DNA of 64,000 nucleotides from Halioglobus sp. (GCA_002699145.1 PABK01000061.1:134130-198129); one strand, 5' to 3'. Shown: positions 44,900-54,103, counted from the first letter of the stretch. The notes: generated by a model from the sequence alone, not told the origin. A program made the numbers and translations.

Positions 44900-45223
44900 A
44901 TGAAACAAATAAAGGCGTTTGTACACCACATCCGTTCAGCGGCCGTAGTGGATGCACTGCGTGATGCGGGCGTAACGAATATCACCCTGCTCGATGTCAA
45001 GGGCACCTTAAAGCCCTTGTCTGAATCTGAGCAGGCATATTCGGTCGAGGTCGGGGTGGTGATTATTTCCGAGGTGCGCATATCGCTGGTATGCGACGAC
45101 GCTGATGTCGTGCGGATAACAGACATTATCCGGAGGGCAGGACGAATCGGAAGCGGTGTCTCCGGGTGGGTTTACGTGAGTCCAGTCGAGCAGGCCCTGC
45201 CCATCGGAGGGCCCGACCATTGA
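44900..45223 (+). CDS. PII-like protein next to the RND pump
   Basis: The 107-residue protein has the ferredoxin-like fold pattern of PII relatives: MKQIKAFVHHIRSAAVVDALRDAGV, a T-loop-like region, then the EVRISLVCDDADVVRITDIIRRAG and GWVYVSPVEQALPIGG blocks. It lacks the canonical Tyr T-loop of GlnB. Such PII-like proteins recur beside heavy-metal RND pumps and may sense metal or nucleotide to tune transport. GAGGAA precedes the ATG. It follows czcA by 86 bases. Confidence 0.8.
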   Translation: MKQIKAFVHHIRSAAVVDALRDAGVTNITLLDVKGTLKPLSESEQAYSVEVGVVIISEVRISLVCDDADVVRITDIIRRAGRIGSGVSGWVYVSPVEQALPIGGPDH

Positions 45224-45254
45224 TTACTTACGGAGTGGAATTGAGGTAATAACC

Positions 45255-45455
45255 ATGCAGCGTAAAACAGACGATCCCCGATCAATACATTTTCACGTGA
45301 AACGCATTCACCGCACCAATGGCCTCTGGTATTTTGAAACGCGGGAGGGAGGTAACGTTGGCCCATTCGGTTCTCAAGAGGAGGCTCGCAAAGAACTTTC
45401 GCGATTTATGGCTGAAACCGGAGCAGAGATATCAGATAAAAATCCGACCCCATAG
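45255..45455 (+). CDS. Small DUF6316-like protein
   Basis: The 66-residue protein contains NGLWYFETREGGNVGPFGSQEEARKEL, the WYF-x-TREG-x-GPF pattern that I associate with the gammaproteobacterial DUF6316 family. Function unknown. A GAGG site precedes the ATG. It lies 31 bases after the PII-like gene on the same strand. Confidence 0.65.
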   Translation: MQRKTDDPRSIHFHVKRIHRTNGLWYFETREGGNVGPFGSQEEARKELSRFMAETGAEISDKNPTP

Positions 45456-45668
45456 AGACGGGCGATGCTCAATCTGTAGACATACTTCGATTTTTCCGTT
45501 CTATAAGTGAAAGTCCCGAAAACTGATATGCATGATCACAGGCACTATCGCATGCAGTCTTCATCTAAGCAGATGGATCGACCGTGTTGACCAAGAATCC
45601 TGGGAAAAACCAGCGCCTTTGGGTTTTGCATACTGTCACGAACAACTAACATCCTTTGAGGCCACCAT

Positions 45669-46574
45669 ATGTCCCACGATCACGGAATAGATCCTGAACA
45701 AGGCGATAAGCGCGTCGGCGTCGCGATAGTCGCCAATCTGATTCTGACGGTCGCGCAAGTGATCGGCGGCATTCTGGCGGGTAGTCTTGCGCTTATTGCT
45801 GACGCCCTGCACAACTTCTCCGACGTCGCTTCACTGGTAATCGCCTTCGGCGCACGCAAGATAGCCCGGCGGCCGGCTGACGTGCGCATGACGTTTGGAT
45901 ACGGTCGAGTCGAGATAGTGGCCGCTCTCATCAACTACACGACGCTAATCGTGATAGGACTCTATCTGATCTACGAGGGTGGCATGCGTTTCATTGACCC
46001 GCCGGAGGTCAAAGGTTGGGTCGTCGTCATACTGGGCAGTGTCGCCCTTGCGGTTGATGCCCTCACGGCCTTACTCACTTACTCAATGCAAAAGGGCAGC
46101 GTGAATATTCGCGCGCTGTTCCTCCACAATCTATCAGATGCGCTCGCTTCGGTTGCTGTAATCGTGGGTGGATCGCTGATCCTGCTTTTCGATATGCGTT
46201 GGGTCGACCCGCTCATTACGATTCTAATCGCCGCGTATATCCTCTATCTCGCGTTTACCGAAATCGGTGGAGTAATCCATACCCTGATGCTGGGGAGTCC
46301 ACCAGAAATCGATACCGATAGCGTCATCAATTCGGTTATTGATGTTGACGGCGTCACGGAGGTCCATCACGTGCATTTCTGGCAAATGGGAGAGCATGAG
46401 GCTGCGCTGGATACACACGTAGTTATTGATATTCAGCGCTGGGACGATCTCGAAGAGATCAAGCTGGCGATCAAAACCCGCCTCGAAAACGAGTTTGGAA
46501 TCCGCCATTCGACATTGGAGTTTGAACGGTCGGACCGCATGCACCAGGATGCTGAAAAATACGGTCACGGATAG
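45669..46574 (+). CDS. czcD: CzcD-like CDF zinc/cadmium exporter
   Basis: The 301-residue protein is a six-helix cation diffusion facilitator with the tetrahedral metal site motifs HNFSD (helix 2) and HNLSD (helix 5), and a C-terminal dimer domain with EVHHVHFWQMGEHEAALDTHV. A His-rich MSHDHG start is present. GAGG lies just before the ATG. It exports Zn/Cd/Co against protons and typically works with CzcCBA. The 214-base gap upstream has no gene. Confidence 0.92.
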   Translation: MSHDHGIDPEQGDKRVGVAIVANLILTVAQVIGGILAGSLALIADALHNFSDVASLVIAFGARKIARRPADVRMTFGYGRVEIVAALINYTTLIVIGLYLIYEGGMRFIDPPEVKGWVVVILGSVALAVDALTALLTYSMQKGSVNIRALFLHNLSDALASVAVIVGGSLILLFDMRWVDPLITILIAAYILYLAFTEIGGVIHTLMLGSPPEIDTDSVINSVIDVDGVTEVHHVHFWQMGEHEAALDTHVVIDIQRWDDLEEIKLAIKTRLENEFGIRHSTLEFERSDRMHQDAEKYGHG

Positions 46575-46660
46575 TTGAAAAGCAGAAAAACATGCTCAAG
46601 ATCGTTGATTTTGGAGCCGAGAGTGTTATTGGTCTGCGTTGAGAATCTGAGGTTCAGTTG

Positions 46661-47230
46661 ATGACGGTTCTATTTTTTACCATTTCGATAGTTGCGGGCT
46701 TCACTCTGCTGGCACTGTCGCTCGCATCGCTGTGGCGACCACGAATCAGGTTCTGGCCACCCCCTGCTATCGATACCTGGCAGTACAGGGTGTTCTGGTG
46801 GCTTTTCCGTATCTTTTTTGTTGGTGTCCTGTTGGTATGTATCCTGGATTTTGGCGCCATCGGCAGCCAAGGTTCTGTTCAGCTCGTTGCTGGCATTGTA
46901 TTGGCAATATTAGGATTTGGCGCAGCTTTTTATGTGACATTCCTACTAGGCTGGAAAGACGCACATGGTGAAGCGAACTGCCTCACCACCAGCGGCTGGT
47001 ATAGATGGAGTCGAAACCCGATTTATGTTGTAACGATTATGGGTTTGGTTGGGCTGGGACTACTGGCGCATTCTTGGTTCGCGTATTGCCTTCTGTCGGT
47101 TTGGGCCGCACTCTATGTAGCTGCCGCCTATCTTGAAGAGCCCTGGCTTGAACAGCAGTACGGAGACGCGTATCGAGCGTATAAGTCAGAAGTATCGCGC
47201 TTCGTAGGAAGGCACCGCCCTGAATTTTAA
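46661..47230 (+). CDS. Isoprenylcysteine methyltransferase-like membrane protein (2)
   Basis: The 189-residue protein has four to five membrane helices and the ICMT/PEMT end: TSGWYRWSRNPIYVVTIMGL, then EEPWLEQQYGDAYRAYKSEV. In this family these residues bind S-adenosylmethionine. ATG 46661 is used; TTG 46658 is adjacent. It follows czcD by 86 bases, and is followed by a related gene. Substrate unknown. Confidence 0.78.
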   Translation: MTVLFFTISIVAGFTLLALSLASLWRPRIRFWPPPAIDTWQYRVFWWLFRIFFVGVLLVCILDFGAIGSQGSVQLVAGIVLAILGFGAAFYVTFLLGWKDAHGEANCLTTSGWYRWSRNPIYVVTIMGLVGLGLLAHSWFAYCLLSVWAALYVAAAYLEEPWLEQQYGDAYRAYKSEVSRFVGRHRPEF

Positions 47231-47265
47231 TCGGTCATTTTAAGCAATCGGTGGAGAATCTCACC

Positions 47266-47865
47266 ATGACCTCGGACACATGGATCATAATGCTACACCA
47301 AATGCTATTTCAGGGCATGTTCTTCGCCAAGAACGTCGTGCTGCGCCGCAGGCTCAATCAGCCGATTAGGGGTTTCAACCTGGAGGCTAACTTATCGATT
47401 GCCTTCTTTGCGATCTTCATCGGCGTGGCACTCTGGCTGTCCCTGGGTCTGAACACGCATCGGGCTACTGGCCTGGCGGGAGGCGTAGCGCAGTCTTTTT
47501 CCGCGCTGTTAATGCTAGCGAGCTTGGGTATTGGCGCCGCATCGCTCAATGATCTGGGCGACTCCTGGCGCGTTGGTGTTATCGAGGAGCAACAGACCGA
47601 ACTGATAGAGCGGGGGGTTTACCGTTTCAGCAGGCATCCCTATTTCCTCGCCTACCTGCTGTTGTTCGCTGCTTATACGATACTTTTGCAAAGTTTTCTC
47701 CTACTGGTACTGTCTGTAATCGGTTTCGGTTTGGTGCACGGAATGATCCTGCGGGAAGAGCGGTACCTTGCGGATAAGCATCCCGCCGATTACGAGCGTT
47801 ACCGGCAGCGTGTATCGCGGTATCTGAATCTGCGTAAGGCGATAGGATGGACTCCTCGTAGTTGA
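47266..47865 (+). CDS. Isoprenylcysteine methyltransferase-like membrane protein (3)
   Basis: The 199-residue protein has about five membrane helices and the signature ERGVYRFSRHPYFLAYLLLF, then REERYLADKHPADYERYRQRVSRYL. It is a relative of the gene before it, though the two are not close. ATG 47266 has a GGAG site; GTG 47251 is possible. The IS110 element begins soon after its stop, so it may be shortened at the 3' end, but the C-terminal motif is complete. Confidence 0.8.
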   Translation: MTSDTWIIMLHQMLFQGMFFAKNVVLRRRLNQPIRGFNLEANLSIAFFAIFIGVALWLSLGLNTHRATGLAGGVAQSFSALLMLASLGIGAASLNDLGDSWRVGVIEEQQTELIERGVYRFSRHPYFLAYLLLFAAYTILLQSFLLLVLSVIGFGLVHGMILREERYLADKHPADYERYRQRVSRYLNLRKAIGWTPRS

Positions 47866-47921
47866 TCTACCCTTTGAGTGGGCATCTGTTCCAGCCCATT
47901 CACTGTAGAGGAGTACTTGCT

Positions 47922-48962
47922 ATGTCTGTTTCCGTCGTAGGTGTTGATCTATTCAAGTCAGTATTTCAATTATCAGTGGCTGATGCAAAGCATCGTGTTG
48001 TTGATCGCAAGCGACTCAGCCGTGCACAGTTCCATCGATTTTTAGCCCAGAATGAGCCCGTTCGCCTGGTCATGGAGGCCTGCGGCACTTCCCACTATTG
48101 GGCGAGAACAGGGCTGTCACTGGGTCATGAGGTCAAGTTACTGCACGCCAATTACGTTAAAGCCTACGTCCGGCGCACAAAAACAGATGCCGCCGATGCA
48201 GATGCCCTGGTCCTTGCTGATAGCGATAAAAGCCTGCACCCTATACCGATCAAACCCGAAGAACTGCAAGCACTTCAGAGCGTGCATCGCATTCGTGAAC
48301 AGTGGAAACGAGCCCGAGTAGCCAGAATCTGTGAGGCCAGGGCGCTACTGGCTGAATTCGGTATCACTACCCCAGTGGGAGTCAGGGGTATTTCCAGGAA
48401 GCTGACACTGGCTACAGAACGAGCTCCAATGCTGATACAGCCCACCCTACTAGATCTCATCCAGGAAATTAGCGAACTAGAGCAACGACTGAAGCGCGTG
48501 GACCAGGCCCTCGCGGCCTATGCCGACACCAACCCAGATGTGCAGACCCTGTTGGGCATTCAGGGTATTGGGATCACTATAGCTACCGCATTTGTGGCAC
48601 GCGTATCCAATATTCACACGTTCAAGCGGGGGCGTTCTTTTGCCTCCTGGCTGGGACTTACCTGTAGAGAGTACAGCTCTGGACAGAACCGGCGACTTGG
48701 CAGGATCACCAGGCAGGGTGACCGCTACTTGCGCACGATGCTTATTCACGGCGCCCGGGCTGCATTGATGGCAGCACGACGCAAACAAGCGAACGGTAAA
48801 GAGCTGACACGATTGGAAACCTGGGCGGTGAATACTCAGACCAGAGTCGGTCACAACAAAGCCACTGTGGCATTGGCGAACAAGATGGCGCGCATCATAT
48901 GGGCAGTGTGGACAAGACATGAAGCATTTAACGGCAACGATGCACTGCGCTTTGCTGCATAG
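47922..48962 (+). mobile_element. IS110/IS1111-family transposase and element
   Basis: The 346-residue transposase has the DEDD catalytic domain at the N-terminus (GVDLFKSVFQL, RLVMEACGTSHYWAR, KTDAADADAL) and the Transposase_20 domain at the C-terminus (LLGIQGIGITIATAFVARV, SWLGLTCREYSSGQNRRLGRITRQGDRYLRTMLIHGAR). A GAGGAG site precedes ATG 47922. The family has no true terminal repeats or target duplications, so I cannot fix the ends; they lie somewhere in 47866-47921 and 48963-49200. Confidence 0.9.
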
Positions 48963-49321
48963 ATAGCACGGATCCTATCCACGAAGCTGCGCAGATTGAT
49001 CGCTTGACGATACACACGGTTTACCGTGCCGCCTGAAAGGCCGATAGTAATTCCAGAACTCACGAGTTCGACATGGCGATAGGTCCGGGCGGTGCGGATC
49101 CTCTCATGGCCCGGTGGTACGACCACCACTTACAAAGGCCGGATACACGAATGCAGCCGATTCCGTCCGATCGATCCCGTCATGTGGCAGCTAGGAGAAA
49201 AAGAATGAGTTAATCTCAGTTGACGGAGGAGTCCATACACGAGTTACTAATTCAGATTTACAAACGCCCCCGTTTCTGATCGGACGTCACGAGACCGGTT
49301 GTGGGCCTGTGATTGGGATCC
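48963..49321. other. Gap after the IS110 transposase
   Basis: About 360 bases with no convincing gene. The first part probably belongs to the untranslated 3' region of the IS110-type element. The remainder leads into the first att repeat. Confidence 0.45.
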
Positions 49322-49472
49322 TTCTTGGGACCACCATGGGACCACTCTCATGCCCTTCGATGCCCTCTAATGCCAAGCTCATTTTTTAAGTCTCTGATTT
49401 ACAAGGCATTAGGAGGCATGACGAGGCGTAAAATAGCATGGCTCAGGGTTCGAATCCCTCGCTCTCCGCCAT
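49322..49472 (+). repeat. att-type direct repeat A with tRNA-Ser 3' end
   Basis: This 151-bp copy is about 89% identical (17 mismatches by hand count, no gaps) to 51918-52068. The last 32 bases (49441-49472) are identical and contain the T-arm and acceptor end of a tRNA-Ser, GGTTCGAATCCCTCGCTCTC plus CGCCA. No 5' half of the tRNA is present, so it is an attachment site, not a gene. I read it as the right end of the metal island. Confidence 0.75.
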
Positions 49473-49476
49473 ATCC

Positions 49477-49500
49477 CCCTGAATCCATTGGGATTCAGGG
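49477..49500. terminator. Perfect hairpin just after att repeat A
   Basis: CCCTGAATCC and GGATTCAGGG pair perfectly over ten bases around ATTG. It starts four bases after the repeat. It could be the original terminator of a tRNA-Ser gene; no T-run is visible. Repeat B is not followed by it. Confidence 0.5.
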
Positions 49501-49699
49501 CATCTTCCTAGCGTTACCCACCAGTCTACCCACCATTTATATACGCAAGGTCAGGTCTGGCCTGACCGGCACCACACGCTCACGCCTCAGAGATTATGCG
49601 GCTTTCGATGCCTGCCAGTGCGCTGACTCCAGTGCGAATACCAGCCTGAGTATATCTACCCTAAGTGTCGGGTCCACCTGTGCCTGGCGAATTGGTAAA
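49501..49699. other. Gap between att repeat A and the integrase pseudogene
   Basis: No supported gene. The plus frame here (49313-49714) crosses the att repeat and has no recognisable domain. It could hold the decayed start of an integrase gene that once lay beside the att site, but I cannot show that. Confidence 0.35.
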
Positions 49700-50779
49700 T
49701 CAAGCCGCCGCTGAAGGTTGAACTAGCCCCCTGCAGTGGCTTTCCCAACAATAGTCGTTCATGCCAAGCACCTTTCTATTGGAGAATTCGACTCGAGTAG
49801 CTCCATTGCGACTAGAGTGACAACGTTTCTCGTTGTAGTGCTGCTGATATGAGCGCAACTTGTTTTCTAGATCGCTCTGGGTCCAGAAGAAAGTCTGATC
49901 CAATAGTTCTCGACGTACGCTGCCGATAAGTCGTTCGACAAACGGATGTGACATCGGTAAGTAAGGTAACGATTTGATTTCCTCTATCTCGAGGATATTG
50001 AGATTGGCCTTCCACTACCGATAATGAAACAGCGGATCGTTGTCCGTGCTGATTCGATCCGGAACGCATTGCCCTGCGGTGGCTTCGTTGAACATTCGGC
50101 AGAGCGTGGGACCATCCACGGCGTCGGCATGCACGGAGAAGCCGATGATTCCGCGGGTGTACTGATCCATGACCACCATAACCCAGTGGCTATTAAGCAA
50201 GATAGATTCGCAGCGGAACAGGTCGATGCTCCATAGACTTTCCTTGGCGTGACCTAGGGTCGTCAGCCAGGACGGACCGCGGTGCTCTGGATCGGGTTTG
50301 TAGTGACTTGCGAGCACGCGCCGAACAATGTCTTTGTCCAGTTCCAATCCAAAAGCTAGATTAATCTGTTGGGCAATGCGTGGGCAGCCATATCTAGAAT
50401 TTCGCCGCTTCATTTCTACGATTGCACTAATGACTTCCTTGGAAGGCCCAAGTGGCCCCGGTCTGCGACCACCATGAGGAGAGTAGAGTTGCTGGTATTT
50501 ACGCTTTACCAGAGCAGAGTGGAAACGAAGTAGGGTGGATGGCCGAATGATGATAGCTGCACGGGCTATCCTCCTAGGGTTTAAGAATAATGATAGGAAT
50601 CCTAAGATCGTGCGATTTTGAGTTGTCAGATTTGGTGATCTCTGGCCTGCTCGGCTGTGAATGATGAGTTGCTGTTTTAGCAACAGGTTTTCAGCAATGA
50701 TAGTTCGATATCCACCAGGCCGGATCAGCTTGGCGAGGGCAGAGAGTAGATTTAAAACAAAGAGGACTGCGGCGTTCAT
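49700..50779 (-). pseudogene. Integrase-core (IS3/DDE type) gene with in-frame TAG
   Basis: One reading frame runs from ATG 50779 to 49700, broken only by TAG at 50015-50017. The N-terminal part has a hydrophobic start and a helix-turn-helix region (GPSKEVISAIVEMKRRNSRYGCPRIAQQI). The integrase core follows: SIDLFRCESI (first Asp), TDNDPLF (second Asp), then HYR-stop-WKANLNIL, then SHPFVERLIGSVRRELLD with the Glu. Relatives read through this point with a sense codon, so the stop looks like a CAG-to-TAG change. The catalytic Glu is on the far side of the stop, so the product is inactive unless suppressed. Confidence 0.82.
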
Positions 50780-51154
50780 AGCGACCGAAGATAGTATTTA
50801 GGCGCCTATGGCAGCAACCGCTAAGTGTCAGATAATATTAGAGAATTACTAATTCGCCAGGGACAAGTATGAGAACAATCGGGCTGAGCAATCACACGAA
50901 GTTACAAGGGTGCGAGAGCGAGGGATACGGCGATTCAAGTCAATGAAGCAGGCTCAGTGATTTTTGACGGTACATGTGGCTGTCAGTAACCTGTTCAACC
51001 TGGGAAGGCATTTGATTCGCGCTGAGCACTATAGGAGTCTCAGGGTGAGTGCGTTCAATGAGTGGAGCAGGGCGGTTGCTTGAAGATGGGCAGCAGATTT
51101 CTGTGAGCAGCAGAAGTTAATTTTCCAATACCTTAACGGATTATTAGAGAACGC
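50780..51154. other. Gene-free gap
   Basis: About 375 bases between the integrase pseudogene and vapC with no supported gene or RNA. I see no repeat of note. Confidence 0.45.
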
Positions 51155-51556
51155 TCAGCTCGCCCAGTTCTCCATGCGTAATCCAGAAACGCGCTCAAAT
51201 TCACGTTCGTCATTGGTGACCACGATCAGCCCGAGACTTCGAGCATGGCCGGCAATCATTTGATCATACGGACCAATCGGCGTGCCTAGTTTCTGAAGTT
51301 CGGCACGGAGTTGGCCGGTATGTTCGGCGGCATGCAGGTCGTAATCTAGCAAAGCCAATCTGGCGAGAAAGGCTTCGATCACCGCCAGGTTTTTTTCAGG
51401 TGCTGCGGATTTCTCTGCGCCAAAAATCAGCTCCATTGCGGCCACTGTACTCACGCACAATTGATCTTGGTGACGAATAAATGCATCGCGAACCTGGCTT
51501 GGTCGATTCTTGATCGTGTAGATACAGATGTTCGTATCCAACATGTACTTGTACAT
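51155..51556 (-). CDS. vapC: VapC toxin (PIN-domain ribonuclease)
   Basis: The 133-residue PIN-domain protein has the acidic catalytic residues in MLDTNICIYTI (Asp7), AMELIFGAE (Glu42), PIGPYDQMIAGHAR and VTNDEREFERV. VapC cleaves tRNA or rRNA and is neutralised by VapB. The ATG is directly after the vapB stop codon. The pair sits in the small remnant element between the att repeats, where a toxin-antitoxin pair would stabilise it. Confidence 0.92.
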   Translation of the reverse strand: MYKYMLDTNICIYTIKNRPSQVRDAFIRHQDQLCVSTVAAMELIFGAEKSAAPEKNLAVIEAFLARLALLDYDLHAAEHTGQLRAELQKLGTPIGPYDQMIAGHARSLGLIVVTNDEREFERVSGLRMENWAS

Positions 51557-51787
51557 TTAGAAGCCTTCGCGTGGTTGTTCGGGCGGTTGATCGCGTTCAA
51601 CCATAAAGTCATCGCTTACAGCTTCACCCGCAAACCATTCATCCCAGGAAGTACCCTCGGGAGTGATGATCCGTGTCTTACCAATGGCGACGACATCGAC
51701 TCGTTTGACGTCTTCAGGCAAGGCAACCGATTTGGGTAACCGCACGGCCTGACTCTTGTTACTTTTGAATACAGATGCCTTTTCCAT
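51557..51787 (-). CDS. vapB: VapB antitoxin (AbrB-type)
   Basis: The 76-residue protein has a swapped-hairpin DNA-binding start (KASVFKSNKSQAVRLPKSVALP) and a C-terminal toxin-binding segment (SWDEWFAG... ERDQPPEQPREGF). It represses its operon together with VapC. A palindrome-like TATCCAATAGGTATATAC region lies just upstream (51804-51822), in the right place for the operator. Adjacent to vapC with no spacing. Confidence 0.9.
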   Translation of the reverse strand: MEKASVFKSNKSQAVRLPKSVALPEDVKRVDVVAIGKTRIITPEGTSWDEWFAGEAVSDDFMVERDQPPEQPREGF

Positions 51788-51917
51788 TGCTGGAGTCCTC
51801 GTATATACCTATTGGATATACAGGCTATTGGGGGCGCTGGGATATGTCAAGGGGATATACGCAAGAATGATCTGAAATAGGTTAGGTTTAGCGCTTCTCT
51901 GTAATTCGGATTGGAAA
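51788..51917. promoter_or_regulatory. vapBC promoter region
   Basis: The 130 bases upstream of vapB contain repeated GGATATAC/GTATATCC-like half sites (near 51805-51822 and 51840-51858) that could bind VapBC. No gene is seen. Confidence 0.4.
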
Positions 51918-52068
51918 TTCTTGGGACCACCATGGGACCATCCCCACGCCCTTTGATGCCCTCCAATGCCGGGCTCATTTTTTAACTCTTTGATTTTCAA
52001 GGTATTAGGAGGCATGGCGAAGAGTGAAATAGCATAGCTCAGGGTTCGAATCCCTCGCTCTCCGCCAT
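51918..52068 (+). repeat. att-type direct repeat B with tRNA-Ser 3' end
   Basis: Second 151-bp copy; the 32-bp core with the tRNA-Ser 3' end is at 52037-52068. The upstream half again shows no tRNA 5' part. To its right the sequence has no mobile genes, so I place the chromosome boundary here. Both copies have the same orientation, as expected for two elements inserted in tandem at one tRNA gene. Confidence 0.75.
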
Positions 52069-52223
52069 GCAGTCTCCTCCCCAGTGCTGCTGGTTGCCGG
52101 GAGTATGGCATGAACACACACGGCGGCGCAGGGCATCAGGACGTGGACAGGTACAGCGAAACAGAGACAGGCCGCAGCCTTCACGGCCAGTTAACCGTGC
52201 TCCGTGTCGAGACCACGCAGCTT
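52069..52223. other. Short chromosomal gap after the att site
   Basis: The 155 bases between repeat B and the surface-protein stop codon hold no supported gene. The whole stretch 51788-52223 (about 435 bases) is gene-free. Confidence 0.4.
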
Positions 52224-53576
52224 TCAGGAGCCGTCAGGCCTGGAGCGCTCGCGACGGTAGGCGAACGCGAGGACTGCCATCAAGCATGCCAGCACAGCGA
52301 GAGCCCACTGTGGCGAAGTCGGAACTGCAACAGACGATCCTGGGCCTGCAAGCGCGACAGGGCTGCCTATACCGCCCGGGTCGCGAATAATTCCGTCAGC
52401 CGGATCAAGATCACCGGGGCCGTTATCAGTGATCGTAAAGGTGACCGTGTCGCCTGAAATAGTTGAGGGAATCGTGAACCAGCCTCGCGTTCCATCATAC
52501 TTGTAATATTCAGAGCCGGGCCGGATATCGCTTGGATACTGGATGCTCGCCTCAACACTGAACCCTGGCGCGCAGCCCGAGAAATTGAATCCGAACCCCC
52601 CATGGGGAAGCGTTATGCCCGCAGGCGGCGGTGCCGGAATGGCTAAAGTCCGAGCGTTGGAAACGACGCAGCCTGCGGCTGTGTCAGTGGGGGTCAGCGC
52701 GATGCGCACGGTGCCTGAGTCCGTCGGCGAAGGTTCTTCAAGTTCAATGGGATCCTGCGGCGGTGGTGGTGGCGGCGGTGGCGGCGGATCGTCGTTCGGA
52801 TCCGGTGCAAGCGGACCCAGCGTACCCTCAAGAATGTAAAAAACACCGGCGCTGGTTCGCGTACTGTATGGTTCGCCAGTCCGGTGTATGCGCAATGATA
52901 CGCCCGTAGCGTGCCACGTGGCGCCGAACAGGTTGTCGGGTGTGCGGGCGATGCTGTGAGTGCAGGTAAGCGCCGTCGGGGCGACATCGCTGAACGCTGC
53001 GAGACCGCCCGGGGTGCCGACACCGCCGGCCCCATAGTTGACAAAATCACCAGCTGCACCGCATCCAGAGCGGGTTCCGGTTGCGCCCGCCCCAAGTTCC
53101 GGGCTTGTCAGGATGAGTTGATTCCCCGCGTATCCGTTTTGAGGGGTCGTGCCGTCTTGATAGCTGTACGCCTGGCAGCTTTGGAACTCTCCTGTGATTT
53201 GGTCGATATAAAAGCAGAACCCGAACTCGTTGAACTCAATAGCGCTGTAGCACGGCGAGGGCTCCCAAACGTTGGTGTAGTAATTACCACTCTCACAGGC
53301 AGGTATGCGAGGAGTGACTGTCAGCTGGACCGAGCCACTTCCGGATAGCGCGCCCGACGAGGAAATATCAACATAGTCACTTTCATCGACGCAGGCGCCC
53401 CGGATAGGATCGACTGAACGATCACACAACGGCAATGGCCTGACGGGTGCCGGGGTGCCCGGAGGCGCTGCCTGAATTGCGCCTGCCAAAAAACTCCCCG
53501 CGAGCAGTATGAAAAAAAGGCGAATGGCCGTCACAGCTGCCCTGATACTGCCCGGGCATCCTTCGAAATCTCTCAT
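52224..53576 (-). CDS. Surface protein, choice-of-anchor U type with IPTL-CTERM-like end
   Basis: The 450-residue protein has a signal peptide (LFFILLAGSFLAGAIQA), an N-terminal domain with several Cys (CDRS, GACVDE, CESG, CYSAIEF, CFYID), a Pro run (ten P, near residue 265-275) and a domain with YYKYDGTRGWFTIPSTI and DNGPGDLDPADGIIRDPGG, the choice-of-anchor U pattern. It ends VPTSPQWALAVLACLMAVLAF then RRERSR, an IPTL-CTERM-like sorting tail: short motif, hydrophobic helix, basic end. It is probably processed by an exosortase-type system and shown on the surface. Confidence 0.75.
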   Translation of the reverse strand: MRDFEGCPGSIRAAVTAIRLFFILLAGSFLAGAIQAAPPGTPAPVRPLPLCDRSVDPIRGACVDESDYVDISSSGALSGSGSVQLTVTPRIPACESGNYYTNVWEPSPCYSAIEFNEFGFCFYIDQITGEFQSCQAYSYQDGTTPQNGYAGNQLILTSPELGAGATGTRSGCGAAGDFVNYGAGGVGTPGGLAAFSDVAPTALTCTHSIARTPDNLFGATWHATGVSLRIHRTGEPYSTRTSAGVFYILEGTLGPLAPDPNDDPPPPPPPPPPQDPIELEEPSPTDSGTVRIALTPTDTAAGCVVSNARTLAIPAPPPAGITLPHGGFGFNFSGCAPGFSVEASIQYPSDIRPGSEYYKYDGTRGWFTIPSTISGDTVTFTITDNGPGDLDPADGIIRDPGGIGSPVALAGPGSSVAVPTSPQWALAVLACLMAVLAFAYRRERSRPDGS

Positions 53577-54103
53577 CGCAATGCTCTCCTTGGCGAGCGG
53601 GTTGTTGTACTTCTTCTTATCACCTTCATCATCAGCCCGGCCTGTGTTGGTGGCTCATTCGAAAGAGAGGTTGTTGGCCAGGCTGTTACCATAAGCACAG
53701 TCACCACAGGCAAAATCTATACAGCCAGGCGCTAACCCGGTAATTACCGAGGTAGAGGCAATGGCTTGCAATTGTGGTGCCCGAAAGCCTGATTAAAGCA
53801 ATTTTCTCTGGCAGTAACCACCGGGGGAAATTCGAATTTTCAAAATGAAAGTTACTAGGCAAGACAGGGCTGGTGGAGGCTCAATCGACGCTCATAACTG
53901 CAAAAAACTAAGAAAAAAGACGCTCAAGAAAAGCTAATACTAGCTACAATGGCCCCCGGCACAATCATCGAGGCATCGGATTTTTCCGAAATGAAAATTC
54001 CAGGACAGGCCTGAAAAATGGCAGTGTCGAGTGCCGGATTGCCTGACAGCCCAGAGGGGCTCCGCCAAGCGCGCTTGTTCAGAGGAGGATCAATTTAGGT
54101 GTC
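53577..54103. other. Gene-free chromosomal gap
   Basis: About 525 bases. The short plus frame at 53509-53694 overlaps the signal peptide of the surface protein and is a shadow. No RNA, repeat or terminator is clear. Confidence 0.45.

Noticed and set aside
49441-49472. tRNA-Ser gene
   Set aside because: Only the T-arm and acceptor 3' strand are present; no 5' acceptor GGAGAGC or anticodon arm precedes it. The same holds for 52037-52068.
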